Assembly (NCBI RefSeq): GCF_009749465.1
Contig: NZ_WBIS01000002.1
Span: forward strand, 372,001 to 436,000
Origin: Agromyces terreus
GTDB taxonomy: Bacteria; Actinomycetota; Actinomycetes; Actinomycetales; Microbacteriaceae
Direction: 5' to 3'
DNA: 64,000 nt
A model generated the notes under the pieces. The model was given only the letters and a program-made list of their open reading frames with translations, made no database searches and was not told where the DNA came from. The translations under genes were made by a program, and so were the position numbers. Positions 53,528 through 62,127 of the stretch are shown piece by piece. Within the stretch, counting starts at the first letter, position 1, and every line of letters begins with the position of its first letter.

Positions 53528-54574
53528 CTACCCGGCGATCGTCTCGGTGTCGATCACGAAGCGGTAGCGCACGTCGCTCGAGAGCACGCGCTCGTAGGCG
53601 TCGTTGATCTGGTCGGCCGAGATGAGCTCGATCTCGGGGGCGATGCCGTGCTCGGCGCAGAAGTCGAGCATCTCCTGCGTCTCGGCGATGCCGCCGATGG
53701 TCGATCCGGCGAACGACCGGCGGTTGTTGAACAGGGTGAAGACGTTGACGGGCAGCGGCTCGGCGGGAGCGCCGACGCTCACGAAGGTGCCGTCGAGCGC
53801 GAGCAGCGAGAAGTACTTGCGCAGGTCGATGGGGGCGCTGACCGTGTTGATGATGAGGTCGAAGCTGTTGCGCAGCTTCGCCCAGGTCGCGGCGTCGCTC
53901 GTCGCGTAGTAGTCGGATGCCCCGAAGCTCAGCCCGTCGTCGCGCTTGGACAGCGTCTGCGAGAGCACGGTGACCTCGGCGCCCATGGCGGCGGCGATCT
54001 TGACGGCCATGTGGCCGAGCCCGCCGAGGCCGACGACGGCGACGCGCTTGCCGGGCCCGGCGTTCCAGTGCGCGAGCGGCGAGTAGGTCGTGATGCCCGC
54101 GCAGAGCAGCGGCGCGGCGGCCTCGTACGGGATCGCCTCGGGCACCTTCAGCACGAAGTCCTCGTCGACGACGATGTGCGTCGAGTAGCCGCCCTGCGTG
54201 ATCGAACCGTCGCGGTCGCGTGCGGCGTACGTCTGCGTGTTGCCCTCGAGGCAGTAGTTCTCCATGCCGGCCTCGCAGTTCTCGCACTCGCGGCACGAGT
54301 TGACCATGCAGCCGACGCCCACCCGGTCGCCGACGGCGTGCTTCGAGACATCCGCCCCGACCTCGACGACCTCGCCGACGATCTCGTGGCCGACGACCTG
54401 CGGGTAGGCGATCTGCCCCCACTCGCCGCGCACGGTGTGGATGTCGGAGTGGCAGACGCCCGCGTAGCGGATCGCGATGAGCACGTCGGTCGGGCCGACG
54501 TCGCGGCGCTCGATGGTCGTGGGCACCAGCGGCTCGGTGGCGGACGGGGCGGCGTAGGCAGGAACGGTGCGCAC
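53528..54574 (-). CDS. Zinc-dependent NAD(P) alcohol dehydrogenase (cinnamyl-alcohol-dehydrogenase type)
   Basis: A 348-residue medium-chain dehydrogenase. Catalytic zinc ligands lie in [12 protein letters not shown] and GHEIVGEV, and the structural zinc Cys cluster in [17 protein letters not shown]. Nucleotide-binding is by [19 protein letters not shown]. The pattern fits the YahK/AdhC aldehyde-reductase group, which reduces aldehydes with NADPH. Monocistronic by spacing: 131 bases separate it from the upstream acyltransferase gene. Confidence 0.93.
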   Translation of the reverse strand: MRTVPAYAAPSATEPLVPTTIERRDVGPTDVLIAIRYAGVCHSDIHTVRGEWGQIAYPQVVGHEIVGEVVEVGADVSKHAVGDRVGVGCMVNSCRECENCEAGMENYCLEGNTQTYAARDRDGSITQGGYSTHIVVDEDFVLKVPEAIPYEAAAPLLCAGITTYSPLAHWNAGPGKRVAVVGLGGLGHMAVKIAAAMGAEVTVLSQTLSKRDDGLSFGASDYYATSDAATWAKLRNSFDLIINTVSAPIDLRKYFSLLALDGTFVSVGAPAEPLPVNVFTLFNNRRSFAGSTIGGIAETQEMLDFCAEHGIAPEIELISADQINDAYERVLSSDVRYRFVIDTETIAG

Positions 54575-54706
54575 GGCGGACTCCTTCGAGGTCGAGCGGT
54601 GTGAGCGGCGCGACCGGAGCGGTCGGCGCGATCGGAGGTTCCAGCCTATGGCCGTGCCGGTCGACCCGGGCAGGATCGCGCGAAGTCGGCCGGTCGCCCG
54701 CGTGCG

Positions 54707-55324
54707 TCAGCGCGGCATCCGCTCCCAGCGTTCTCGGGGCATGAACGCGAGCCAGCCCTGCTTCGTGGGCAGGTCGATGACGGGGCCGGGCACGAACCCG
54801 GTGCGGGTCATGCGGGCGACCGCCGCCTCGTTGTGCACGTCGGGCTCGATGACGAGCCGTTGCGCTCCCGGCGATGCGAACAGGAAGTCGCCGAGCACGC
54901 GGGAGATGCGGGTCGTGTACGCGTCGACGGGCGCGCCGCGGTCGCCGATGAAGAGGTGCAGGCCGACGTCGCCCGGTTCGACCTCGTAGCACTCGCCGAC
55001 CGGGTCGTGCTCGGGTTCGTAGGTCTGCAGCAGTACGACGGGCGTGCCGTCGCGGAACACCAGGAACGCATGGTGCGTGTCGAGCACGTCGACGTAGGCG
55101 TAGAGCTCGCGCAGCTCCTGCTTGCTCAGTTCGCCGAGTCCCCAGAACGCGGCCCGAGGCTGCGTGACCCAGCTGTGGATCACGTCGAGGTGCGCGTCGG
55201 GGTCCAGCACGAACACGTCGATCGTGCCGAGCGCGGGATCATGGGCGGTGTGCACGAGGTCGCCCGCGCGACCGGTGGCGAGGCGCTCGGGGTTCGCGGT
55301 GACGGTGTCGGGGATGACGGTCAT
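54707..55324 (-). CDS. Siderophore-type acyltransferase (IucB/MbtK GNAT-like), second copy
   Basis: A 205-residue acyltransferase with the siderophore GNAT fold: SWVTQPRAAFWGLGELSKQEL, then TPVVLLQTYEPEHDPVGE, GDVGLHLFIGD and RLVIEPDVHNEAAVARMTRTGF. It is clearly related to the DesC-like gene at 59936 (HPKSAFWGMQEL, RVVVEPDVRNAAIAAKNARAGF). Such enzymes acylate N6-hydroxylysine or N-hydroxydiamines with acetyl- or succinyl-CoA. Downstream of the acylase gene on the same strand, it is probably the last gene of the siderophore transcript. A second enzyme could give a different acyl group. Confidence 0.85.
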   Translation of the reverse strand: MTVIPDTVTANPERLATGRAGDLVHTAHDPALGTIDVFVLDPDAHLDVIHSWVTQPRAAFWGLGELSKQELRELYAYVDVLDTHHAFLVFRDGTPVVLLQTYEPEHDPVGECYEVEPGDVGLHLFIGDRGAPVDAYTTRISRVLGDFLFASPGAQRLVIEPDVHNEAAVARMTRTGFVPGPVIDLPTKQGWLAFMPRERWERMPR

Positions 55325-55366
55325 GTTCGGCTCGATTCGTCGGAGAGCGGATGTCGGGGGTGCGCT

Positions 55367-55488
55367 GGTCTCGATACGCGCTTCGCGCTACTCGACCGGC
55401 GGGGTCGGCGCTGGTCGAGGAGGCGCGTCAGCGCCGTCTGCCGGGGTTCTCGCTGGTCGAGGAGGCGCGCCAGCGCCGTCTCGAGACC
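55367..55488. repeat. Palindromic repeat cluster at the end of the acylase gene
   Basis: Three copies: one with the variant GGTCTCGATACGCGCTTCGCGCTACTCGACC (55367-55397), and two of the reverse long type GGTCGAGGAGGCGCG...GTCTCGAGACC. The acylase TAG stop (55388-55390) lies inside the first copy, and the two others encode its final Gly/Ala/Pro-rich residues. Confidence 0.85.
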
Positions 55489-57739
55489 CTGCGGACGGAA
55501 CGCCCGGCGCCGGCCCGACGCACGGCGGATCAGCCGCGACCCACTCGGCGAGCTGGTCGGCGAAGTGCGGCGAGGCCGGGTCGCCGGAGGCGCCGAACGG
55601 CACGCCCCAGCGGCTGCGGTCGCGCTCGCCGAGGTCCCACGCCCAGCGGGCGACCGAGCCGCGCCAGCTTCGACGGGTGACGCCGGGCGTTGATCCGGTA
55701 CTGCGCACGGTCTCGCCGTCGCCCGCGAGCGGGGCGTCGAGGTTGCGGCCCGGATCGTCCGCGCCCGGCACATCGGCGAAGACGTGCAGCGGCAGCAGCC
55801 GGTGCTCGTCGCCCCATGCCTCGGGCGGCCGCGCGGCGGCCGCGGCCAGGGCGTCGCGCACGAGGCCGTCGCGGCAGCCGGCGAGCAGGGGCGAGTGCAG
55901 CAGCCCTGGCAGGGCGGCGGCGATGCGCCCCCGGGCGCCCATCCACGGGTCGAAGATCGCGCCGAACGGATGCGGGTCGTGCAGCCGCTCGAGCTCGGGC
56001 AGCGCCGCGATGCCGGCCACGAGCGCCTCACGGAACGCCGCGAAGCGCGCGGCCCCGGGGGAGTCGGCCTGCATCTCGCCGTTCCAGGCGCGGAGCTCGT
56101 CGAGCGCTCGCCGCACGGCGGGGACATCGGCGTCGGCATCAGCGGACGGACCCGCGCCGGGGCCCGCGTCGCCTTCGCCCGGCAGCAGTGCGAGCCAGTC
56201 GTCGAGCCCGCCGAGGCGCACGTCTCCCCAGATCGGGGCGAGCTCGTCGACGCCGCCGGGCCGCCGCTCGTCGAGCAGGTCGCGGATGCGGTGGGCGCGG
56301 TGCGGCGGCGCATAGGCGCGGCCGAGATCCACGTCGGGGTTCGTCGGGCGCTCGTTCGCGTCGACGGCGACCGTGTCGACGACGACGGCCCGCGGCATCC
56401 GCCGGTCTGCGACGGGTCGGGCGACCCGGCCGTCGAGCGGAAGGCGACGTTCCGCGCGCGCGCGATCGGGGGCGCGGCCCACCGTCGCCGAGAGCACGGC
56501 TCCCGCTCGGTCTGCGGCGAGCAGGCGGTTCACGGGGTCGACCCAACGGTCGAACGCCGCCACGACGTCGGCCGCCGAGCGGGCACGGAGCAACGGCAGC
56601 AGCGCGGCGAACCCGAGATCGCGGTCCGAGCGGGCCGGCATCCGCACGCTCCACGCCTCGAACTCGCCGTCGGGCAGGGGCGTGAGGTCGGTGATGACGG
56701 TGCCGCGCTCGGTCTCGATCGCCTCGACGGCGACCGGTCCGCCGCCGCGTACGCCGATGGTCGAGCGCACGACGGATGCCGCGTGCCAGCCGTCGGGGCC
56801 GAGGGCCTCGTAGGCGTGGTGGCCGCCTTGGTCTCGAGACGGCGCTGGCGCGCCTCCTCGACCGGCGGGCGCTGGCGCGCCTCCTCGACCGGCGGGGGCG
56901 GGGGCGGCGGTGACCGGTCGCAGGCGCTCGCGGAACACGTCGACGCCGTGCGCGAGGGCGTTCGTGATGCCCCACGCGGCGTGGCCGGTGTGCCCGAAGT
57001 GCGCGATGCCCGGAACCCCGGGGAACGCGAGGCCGATGACGTCGAACTCGTCGCACGCGAGCCCCACCTGCTGGTACACGCCCGGCAACTCGAACAGCCG
57101 GTGCGGGTCGCCGGCGAGCATCGGGAACCCGGATGCCGTGAGCGAGCCGTGCACGGCCCACGCGTTGCTGCCCGACGCGGGCTCGACGTCGTCGCCGCCG
57201 GCCAGGGCATCGACCCACTCGTCGCCGAGCGTGCGTGCGACGTGCTCGGCGAAGAGCAGGCTCGGGAACGACGAGAACAGCGCGTGCGCCACGTGCAGGA
57301 TGCCGAGAGGCGCGTGTTCGGGCCACTCGTCGAGGGGCGCGCGCTCGCCGAAGAGCGCGTCGAGATCGGCGAACTCCGGGGCGCTCACGCCGACCTCGCG
57401 CATGCCCCGCCGCATGCCGTCGACGTAGGAGCGCACGAACGCGCGGTCCTCGTCGCCGAGCGACGCGAACCCCCGACGCGCGGTGTCGTCGAGTCGGGCG
57501 CGGCGCGCGAACACGTCCCATTCGAGGCCGGCCGGGCCGATGAGCGCCGACAGCGTGCCCTCGGCGCGGCGGCGGTCGACCTCGATCTGCCACCCGCGGT
57601 CGTGCGCCGCGGCCTCGCCCTGCGCGGCCGCGAGCTCGAACACGTCGGCGCCGCGCACATACGGGATGCCGCGCTCGTCGCGGGCGATCACGGTGCCGCG
57701 CTCACGCCGTGGCCGTCGAGGACTCGGCGGCCGCGGCAT
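55388..57739 (-). CDS. Penicillin acylase family Ntn hydrolase
   Basis: A 783-residue precursor of the Ntn-hydrolase amidase family, normally autocleaved into alpha and beta chains. The beta-chain start is visible as SGSNAWAVHGSLTASG (catalytic Ser after Gly, about residue 168), with PMLAGDPHR and NPVNRLLA-type elements later. N-terminal RGIPYVRGADVFELAAAQGEAAAHDRGWQIE is typical. No signal peptide is seen. ATG 57739 overlaps the end of desD; GTG 57691 is an alternative. An internal 20-residue Ala/Pro/Gly segment and the last about 25 residues come from palindromic repeats. Position suggests a role in siderophore maturation or recycling. Confidence 0.85.
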   Translation of the reverse strand: MPRPPSPRRPRRERGTVIARDERGIPYVRGADVFELAAAQGEAAAHDRGWQIEVDRRRAEGTLSALIGPAGLEWDVFARRARLDDTARRGFASLGDEDRAFVRSYVDGMRRGMREVGVSAPEFADLDALFGERAPLDEWPEHAPLGILHVAHALFSSFPSLLFAEHVARTLGDEWVDALAGGDDVEPASGSNAWAVHGSLTASGFPMLAGDPHRLFELPGVYQQVGLACDEFDVIGLAFPGVPGIAHFGHTGHAAWGITNALAHGVDVFRERLRPVTAAPAPAGRGGAPAPAGRGGAPAPSRDQGGHHAYEALGPDGWHAASVVRSTIGVRGGGPVAVEAIETERGTVITDLTPLPDGEFEAWSVRMPARSDRDLGFAALLPLLRARSAADVVAAFDRWVDPVNRLLAADRAGAVLSATVGRAPDRARAERRLPLDGRVARPVADRRMPRAVVVDTVAVDANERPTNPDVDLGRAYAPPHRAHRIRDLLDERRPGGVDELAPIWGDVRLGGLDDWLALLPGEGDAGPGAGPSADADADVPAVRRALDELRAWNGEMQADSPGAARFAAFREALVAGIAALPELERLHDPHPFGAIFDPWMGARGRIAAALPGLLHSPLLAGCRDGLVRDALAAAAARPPEAWGDEHRLLPLHVFADVPGADDPGRNLDAPLAGDGETVRSTGSTPGVTRRSWRGSVARWAWDLGERDRSRWGVPFGASGDPASPHFADQLAEWVAADPPCVGPAPGVPSAGSRDGAGAPPRPARTPADGADAPPRPAPTPPVE
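56830..56896. repeat. Palindromic repeat copies inside the acylase gene
   Basis: One full long-type copy (GGTCTCGAGACGGCGCTGGC and on to CTCCTCGACC) followed by a partial direct repeat of its second half. Read in the acylase frame as Ala-Pro-Ala-Pro-Ala-Gly-Arg-Gly-Gly units, without a stop codon. Confidence 0.85.
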
Positions 57740-59939
57740 CCGGCGCTTGGAACCTGCCCGAGCCCGAGCATGCCGGCGCCCCGAACCGCCGCGACCGCGC
57801 GATCGGGTTGGCCATCTCACCCGCGTAGATGAGCGACTCCGACTGGTTGGCGAGGTCGACCATCTGGAGGGTGTTGCGCAGTTGCAGGCGGTTCAGGCAC
57901 GAGTGCGCGAACGTCTCGGCGCGCAGGTCGATGCCCGACTCGAGGTGCGGATGTGCGACTTCGTGCTCGTCGACGCACTCGGCCACGAGCGCCCAGAAGG
58001 TGTGCTCGTCGAGGGTTCCGTCGCGGTGCAGGATGCCGGCGAGGTGGCGCAGCACGCCGTCGAACACGTCGGTGAAGATCGCGAGCGCCTTCTCGGCGTC
58101 GTCGACCTCGGCGATGATGCGCTGCACGTCCTCGGGCACGGGCGGCACGGGCGGCACGGCCGGCGTGCGACCCTCGGCGCCGGGCCGCGGTGCCGACAGC
58201 AGGGCGACCTCCTCGCCGATGTCCTTCATGAACACGCCGACGGGCACCGCATCCTCGAGCACGAGGATCAGGTTCTCGCCGTGCGGCATGAACGCCAGGT
58301 CGTAGGCGCGCAGGCAGTGCACGAGCGGCCGCAGGTAGGCGCGCAGGTACGCGCGCACCCACTCGACGGCGGGCAGGGCGGATGCCGCGACGAGGGCGCT
58401 CGCGACCGATGCCCCCACGGCATCCCGATGCAGCAGCGCGGCCATCGTGCTGAGCCGCTGGTTCGGCGCCAGCAGCGGAACCGGGCTCTCGCGCCAGAGG
58501 GCCGCGAGCATCTTGCGGTGCGGCGAGACCGTGCGCGTGCGGTGGTATGCGTCGCCCGTGTAACCGACCGACGCGTGCTCGCGCAGCACCCGGAACCCAG
58601 CCTCGCCGAGCGTCGCATCGGCGCCGACCAGTTCGGCCACCCAGTCGTTGATCGCGGGCGTCACGCGCATGTACGCGGGGGAGAGGCCGCGCAGGAACCC
58701 CATGTTCTGGATCGACAGCGCCGTCTTGACGTAGTCGCGGCCCCAGTCGTCGGCGTTGAACATGGTGCGCAGCGACTGCTGGGCGAGGTACCGGTCGAAC
58801 CCCTCGCCGAGGAACACGAGGTTCTGCTTCGCCAGGTCGGGCGCGAAGGTGATCGCGATGCGATGCTCCCACTGCCATGGGTGCACGGGCAGCAGCTCGT
58901 AGTCGGCCGGGTCGAGCCCCGCCGAGACGATGCGCGCCTCGAGCGCGTCGTGCTGGGCATGCCCGAGCTGGTCTCGGAGGAACGATCGGGCCTCGAGGCC
59001 CTCGCCCACCGCGAAGTGCGTGAACTCGCGACGTGCGGCGAGCCACACCAGCCGGAACGGCTCGCAGGCCTCGGGCGCATAGGCCGAGTACTCCGAGACG
59101 CCGAAGCCGATGCGGCCGTTGTTCGCCACGAAACCGGGGTGCCCTTCGGTCATCGCCGACTCGATGGTCTGGAAGTCGGCGCGCGCCAGCTCGGCCGCCG
59201 TCGGGCCGCCCTGCGTCAGCTTGAACGCGGCGCTCGCGAGGGTCGAGGCGATCTCCTCGAGGTAGGTCGCGAGCAGCGCGTCGGGGATGCCGAGCAGCGG
59301 CTGCAGCTCGATGATGAACGCCTGCGCGTCGAGCGGAGTGGGCGTGCCGTCGACGAAGCGCTCGAGGCTCGGCTCGTCGAGCACCCAGTGCTCGAGCGCG
59401 AACCGGTCGGCGTCGAAGCGGTACTCGACGCGCCCGCCGTCGAGGAGGAGGCGGTACGACCCGCCGGTTGGTTCGCCGGTCGAGGAGCGCAGCGTCTCGA
59501 GACCTGCGGGTTCGTCGGTCGGGGAGCGGAGCGTCTCGAGACCTGCGGGTTCGTGGTCTCGAGACGGCGCTGGCGCGCCTCCTCGACCAGCGGGGTGGGG
59601 TTCGCCGGTCGAGGAGCGCAGCGTCTCGAGACCTGCGGGTCCGTGGTCTCGAGACGGCGCTGGCGCGCCTCCTCGACCAGCGGGGTGGGGTTCGCCGGTC
59701 GAGGAGCGCAGCGTCTCGAGACCTGCGGGTTGGTGGTCTCGAGACGGCGTCGGCGCGCCTCCTCGACCGGCGGCGGGGACGGGCTCGGGCGCGAGCAGCC
59801 GCTCGTGCGTGAACTCGGCGATCGCCTTCGCCACGAGGTGCCGCTGCGCCCCGGCCATCGCGGCCGGCGTGAGATGGGCGGCGGGGTTCGCCGCGCGGGT
59901 CGGCTGCGGCATCCGATCGTCCTGGGTCGTGTGCGTCAT
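57702..59939 (-). CDS. desD: IucA/IucC-type siderophore synthetase, DesD-like, with repeat insertion
   Basis: A 745-residue NRPS-independent siderophore synthetase that joins acyl-hydroxydiamine units by ATP-dependent amide bonds. IucA/IucC landmarks include HPGFVANNGRIGFG, ELLPVHPWQWEH and PSRKM-type segment VSPHRKMLAALW, and the FhuF-like C-terminal region. Usual DesD proteins are about 590-600 residues. The excess is explained by about 100 residues after the N-terminal helix (about 57-155), made of Pro-Ala-Gly-Leu-Glu-Thr-Leu-Arg-type units encoded by palindromic repeats. The start at 59939 overlaps the desC stop as ATGA. Confidence 0.92.
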   Translation of the reverse strand: MTHTTQDDRMPQPTRAANPAAHLTPAAMAGAQRHLVAKAIAEFTHERLLAPEPVPAAGRGGAPTPSRDHQPAGLETLRSSTGEPHPAGRGGAPAPSRDHGPAGLETLRSSTGEPHPAGRGGAPAPSRDHEPAGLETLRSPTDEPAGLETLRSSTGEPTGGSYRLLLDGGRVEYRFDADRFALEHWVLDEPSLERFVDGTPTPLDAQAFIIELQPLLGIPDALLATYLEEIASTLASAAFKLTQGGPTAAELARADFQTIESAMTEGHPGFVANNGRIGFGVSEYSAYAPEACEPFRLVWLAARREFTHFAVGEGLEARSFLRDQLGHAQHDALEARIVSAGLDPADYELLPVHPWQWEHRIAITFAPDLAKQNLVFLGEGFDRYLAQQSLRTMFNADDWGRDYVKTALSIQNMGFLRGLSPAYMRVTPAINDWVAELVGADATLGEAGFRVLREHASVGYTGDAYHRTRTVSPHRKMLAALWRESPVPLLAPNQRLSTMAALLHRDAVGASVASALVAASALPAVEWVRAYLRAYLRPLVHCLRAYDLAFMPHGENLILVLEDAVPVGVFMKDIGEEVALLSAPRPGAEGRTPAVPPVPPVPEDVQRIIAEVDDAEKALAIFTDVFDGVLRHLAGILHRDGTLDEHTFWALVAECVDEHEVAHPHLESGIDLRAETFAHSCLNRLQLRNTLQMVDLANQSESLIYAGEMANPIARSRRFGAPACSGSGRFQAPDAAAAESSTATA
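59478..59768. repeat. Expanded palindromic repeat array inside desD
   Basis: About seven to eight copies in alternating orientation. Short type (GGTCGAGGAGCGCAGCGTCTCGAGACC) and long type (GGTCTCGAGACGGCGCTGGC to CTCCTCGACC) combine into a unit of 90 bp repeated in tandem (59601-59690, then from 59691). 90 bp equals 30 codons, so the desD frame stays open throughout. Confidence 0.92.
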
Positions 59940-60529
59940 GCTCGGCCTCCGAGTCGTTCGCGGTCGGGAAGGGCGCCGAGGGCGGATGCCGCGAAGTCGG
60001 CGCGCGTGCACACCGACAGGTTGGCGCGCTTCACGTGCTCGCCCTCGATCACGTCGACCTCGCCGAGCACGCGGAAGCCCGCGCGCGCGTTCTTCGCGGC
60101 GATCGCGGCGTTGCGCACGTCGGGCTCGACGACGACACGCTCGGCGCCGAGCTCGTCGAAGCACCAGCGCATGACCGACGCGAACACGGCGTCGGTGAGC
60201 CCATGCCGGGCGTGGCCGTCGGCGGGGGCCACGAGCACGTGCATGCCGAGGTCGCCCGGGAGCGCCTCGTGGATGCCGACGAGCAGCACGCTCGCCGGGT
60301 CGTACGTCTCGGCGAGGAACGCCGCCGCGCCGTCGACGGTGCCGAGCCACGAATCCTGGTGCGGGTGCGTCGAGACGTCGGCGAGGTAGTCGGCCACCTC
60401 GTCGACGCGGAGCTCCTGCATGCCCCAGAACGCGGACTTCGGATGCGCCAGCCACCGCTGCACGGTGGGGGCGTCGAGCCGGGCGTCAACAGGCCGGATC
60501 GAGATCTCGTAGTCGGTGACGACGGTCAT
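59936..60529 (-). CDS. desC: Siderophore acyltransferase, DesC-like
   Basis: A 197-residue GNAT-fold acyltransferase of the IucB/MbtK group. Elements: RWLAHPKSAFWGMQELRVDEV, AAFLAETYDPASVLL, GDLGMHVLVAPADG and RVVVEPDVRNAAIAAKNA. It would transfer acetyl or succinyl to N-hydroxycadaverine, the step between DesB and DesD. The start (60529) overlaps the desB stop and its end overlaps the desD start, both by four bases. Confidence 0.92.
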   Translation of the reverse strand: MTVVTDYEISIRPVDARLDAPTVQRWLAHPKSAFWGMQELRVDEVADYLADVSTHPHQDSWLGTVDGAAAFLAETYDPASVLLVGIHEALPGDLGMHVLVAPADGHARHGLTDAVFASVMRWCFDELGAERVVVEPDVRNAAIAAKNARAGFRVLGEVDVIEGEHVKRANLSVCTRADFAASALGALPDRERLGGRA

Positions 60530-62127
60530 CGGAGCACCCCCGCTGGTCTCGAGACGCTTCGCTCCTCGACCGGCGGACCCGCTGGTCGAGGAGGCGCGCC
60601 AGCGCCGTCTCGAGACCCCGACCCGGCTGGTCTCGAGACGCTTCGCTCCTCGACCGGCGGACCGGCGGGTCTCGAGACGCTTCGCTCCTCGACCGGCGGA
60701 CCGGCGGGTCTCGAGACGCTTCGCTCCTCGACCGGCGGACCCGCTGGTCGAGGAGGCGCGCCAGCGCCGTCTCGAGACCCATCCGGCACCCCGAACTGCT
60801 GGAACGCGATGCTGCGCTCGAGCGGATAGATCTCGTGACCGCAGATCTTCGCGATGATCTGCGCGTTGCGCCACGCGCCGAAGCCGAGGTCGGGCGCGGT
60901 GAGGCCGTGCGTGTGCTCCTCGCCGTTCTGCACGAAGACGCGGCCGCGCCCGGCGTCGATGCTGTAGTCGCGGGCGACGTCGAGGCGTCCGAGCGCATCC
61001 CAGTCGAAACGGTCGCGCACGGGGTCGAGGAACGCGGGCACCTGCGCCGAGTACCCCGTCGCGAGCACGAGGGCGTCGGTCTCGCGCTCGTGCTCCTGCT
61101 CGAGCTGGGCGTGCCGCAGTCGCAGTCGGAACCGCGTGCCGTCCCACGTCGCACCGAGCACCTCGGTGTCGGTGAGCAGCGTCGTGGGCACCGGGCCCGA
61201 CGCGCTCAGCTCGTAGAGCAGGTCGTAGATCTCGTCGATGAGCTCGCCCGAGATGCCCTTGTACAGGCCGCGCTGCTCGCGCCCGAGCCGCTCGCGCAGC
61301 GCAAGGGGCAGACCGTGGAAGTGGTCGGTGTACTCGGGGCTCGTCATCTCGAGCGTGAGCTTGGTGTACTCCATGGGGAAGAAGCGCGGCGAGCGGGTGA
61401 TCCAGTCGAGGCGGTAGCCGTCGGAGGAGGGCTCGCCCGCGGCATCCGCGCCCCTCGTCTCGCCCAGCAGGTCGCGGTAGATCTCGGCCGCCGACTGCCC
61501 GCTGCCGACGACCGTGATCGACCCGGCGGCCTGGAGCCGCTCGCGGTTCGGCAGGTAGTCGGAGCTGTGCACGACGAGCCCCGGCAGGTCGCGCAGCGCC
61601 GCGGGAACCGTGGGCGCGGTGCCGATGCCGAGCACGACATGCCGCGCCGCGTAGGTCTCGACCGAGCCCGTCTCGAGGTCGAGTGCGCGCACCGTGTAGA
61701 CGTCTCGCACCTCGTCGTGCTCGACGGAGACGACGTCGCGCCCCCACCGCAGCGACGGCAGCTGCTCGCTCGCCCACCGGCAGTACGCGTCGTACTCGGC
61801 GCGCAGCGGGTAGAAGCTCTCGCGGATGTAGAACGGGTAGAGCCGACCGCTGTGCTTCAGCCAGTTCAGGAACGAGAACGGTGAGGTCGGGTCGGCCATC
61901 GTCACGAGATCGGCCATGAACGGCACCTGGATCGTCGCGCCGTCGAGCATCATGCCGTGGTGCCACGCGAAGCCGTCGGCGCGGTCGAGGAACACCGCGT
62001 CGAGCGCGAGCGGCTCGACGAGGCACGCGAGCCCGAGGTTGAAGGGGCCGATGCCGATGCCGACGAGGTCGTGCACGCGGGCCGAGCCGGCGATGCCGGG
62101 GTCGTCGTACCCGGTCGCGCCGCTCAT
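60526..62127 (-). CDS. desB: Lysine/cadaverine N-monooxygenase, DesB-like, with repeat-derived C-terminal tail
   Basis: A 533-residue flavin-dependent N-hydroxylase of the IucD/SidA/PvdA family, expected to hydroxylate cadaverine using FAD, NADPH and oxygen. FAD motif GIGIGPFNLGLACL (about 23-36), NADPH motif VVGSGQSAAEIYRD (about 204-217), and the FATGY-type motif LVLATGYSAQVPAF. Relatives end soon after the segment ERSIAFQQFGVP (about residue 450). Here about 80 further residues follow, dominated by a 13-residue unit PPVEERSVSRPAG, encoded by tandem palindromic repeats. Overlaps desA and desC. Confidence 0.93.
   Translation of the reverse strand: MSGATGYDDPGIAGSARVHDLVGIGIGPFNLGLACLVEPLALDAVFLDRADGFAWHHGMMLDGATIQVPFMADLVTMADPTSPFSFLNWLKHSGRLYPFYIRESFYPLRAEYDAYCRWASEQLPSLRWGRDVVSVEHDEVRDVYTVRALDLETGSVETYAARHVVLGIGTAPTVPAALRDLPGLVVHSSDYLPNRERLQAAGSITVVGSGQSAAEIYRDLLGETRGADAAGEPSSDGYRLDWITRSPRFFPMEYTKLTLEMTSPEYTDHFHGLPLALRERLGREQRGLYKGISGELIDEIYDLLYELSASGPVPTTLLTDTEVLGATWDGTRFRLRLRHAQLEQEHERETDALVLATGYSAQVPAFLDPVRDRFDWDALGRLDVARDYSIDAGRGRVFVQNGEEHTHGLTAPDLGFGAWRNAQIIAKICGHEIYPLERSIAFQQFGVPDGSRDGAGAPPRPAGPPVEERSVSRPAGPPVEERSVSRPAGPPVEERSVSRPAGSGSRDGAGAPPRPAGPPVEERSVSRPAGVLR
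60544..60779. repeat. Expanded palindromic repeat array at the 3' end of desB
   Basis: Six copies of GGTCTCGAGAC...CTCGACC elements. A 39-bp short-type unit (TCTCGAGACGCTTCGCTCCT and 19 more bases) is repeated about three times at 60631-60737, flanked by long-type copies in the opposite orientation. 39 bp equals 13 codons, which keeps the desB frame open. Confidence 0.92.

Noticed and set aside
55388..57820. N-terminal extension of the acylase as a signal peptide
   Set aside because: The extra residues are Arg/Pro-rich, lack a hydrophobic core, and are antisense-like readings of the desD end.
59478..59768. Repeat array in desD considered as a CRISPR array
   Set aside because: Units are palindromes in both orientations without uniform unique spacers, and they are translated in frame; no cas genes are near.
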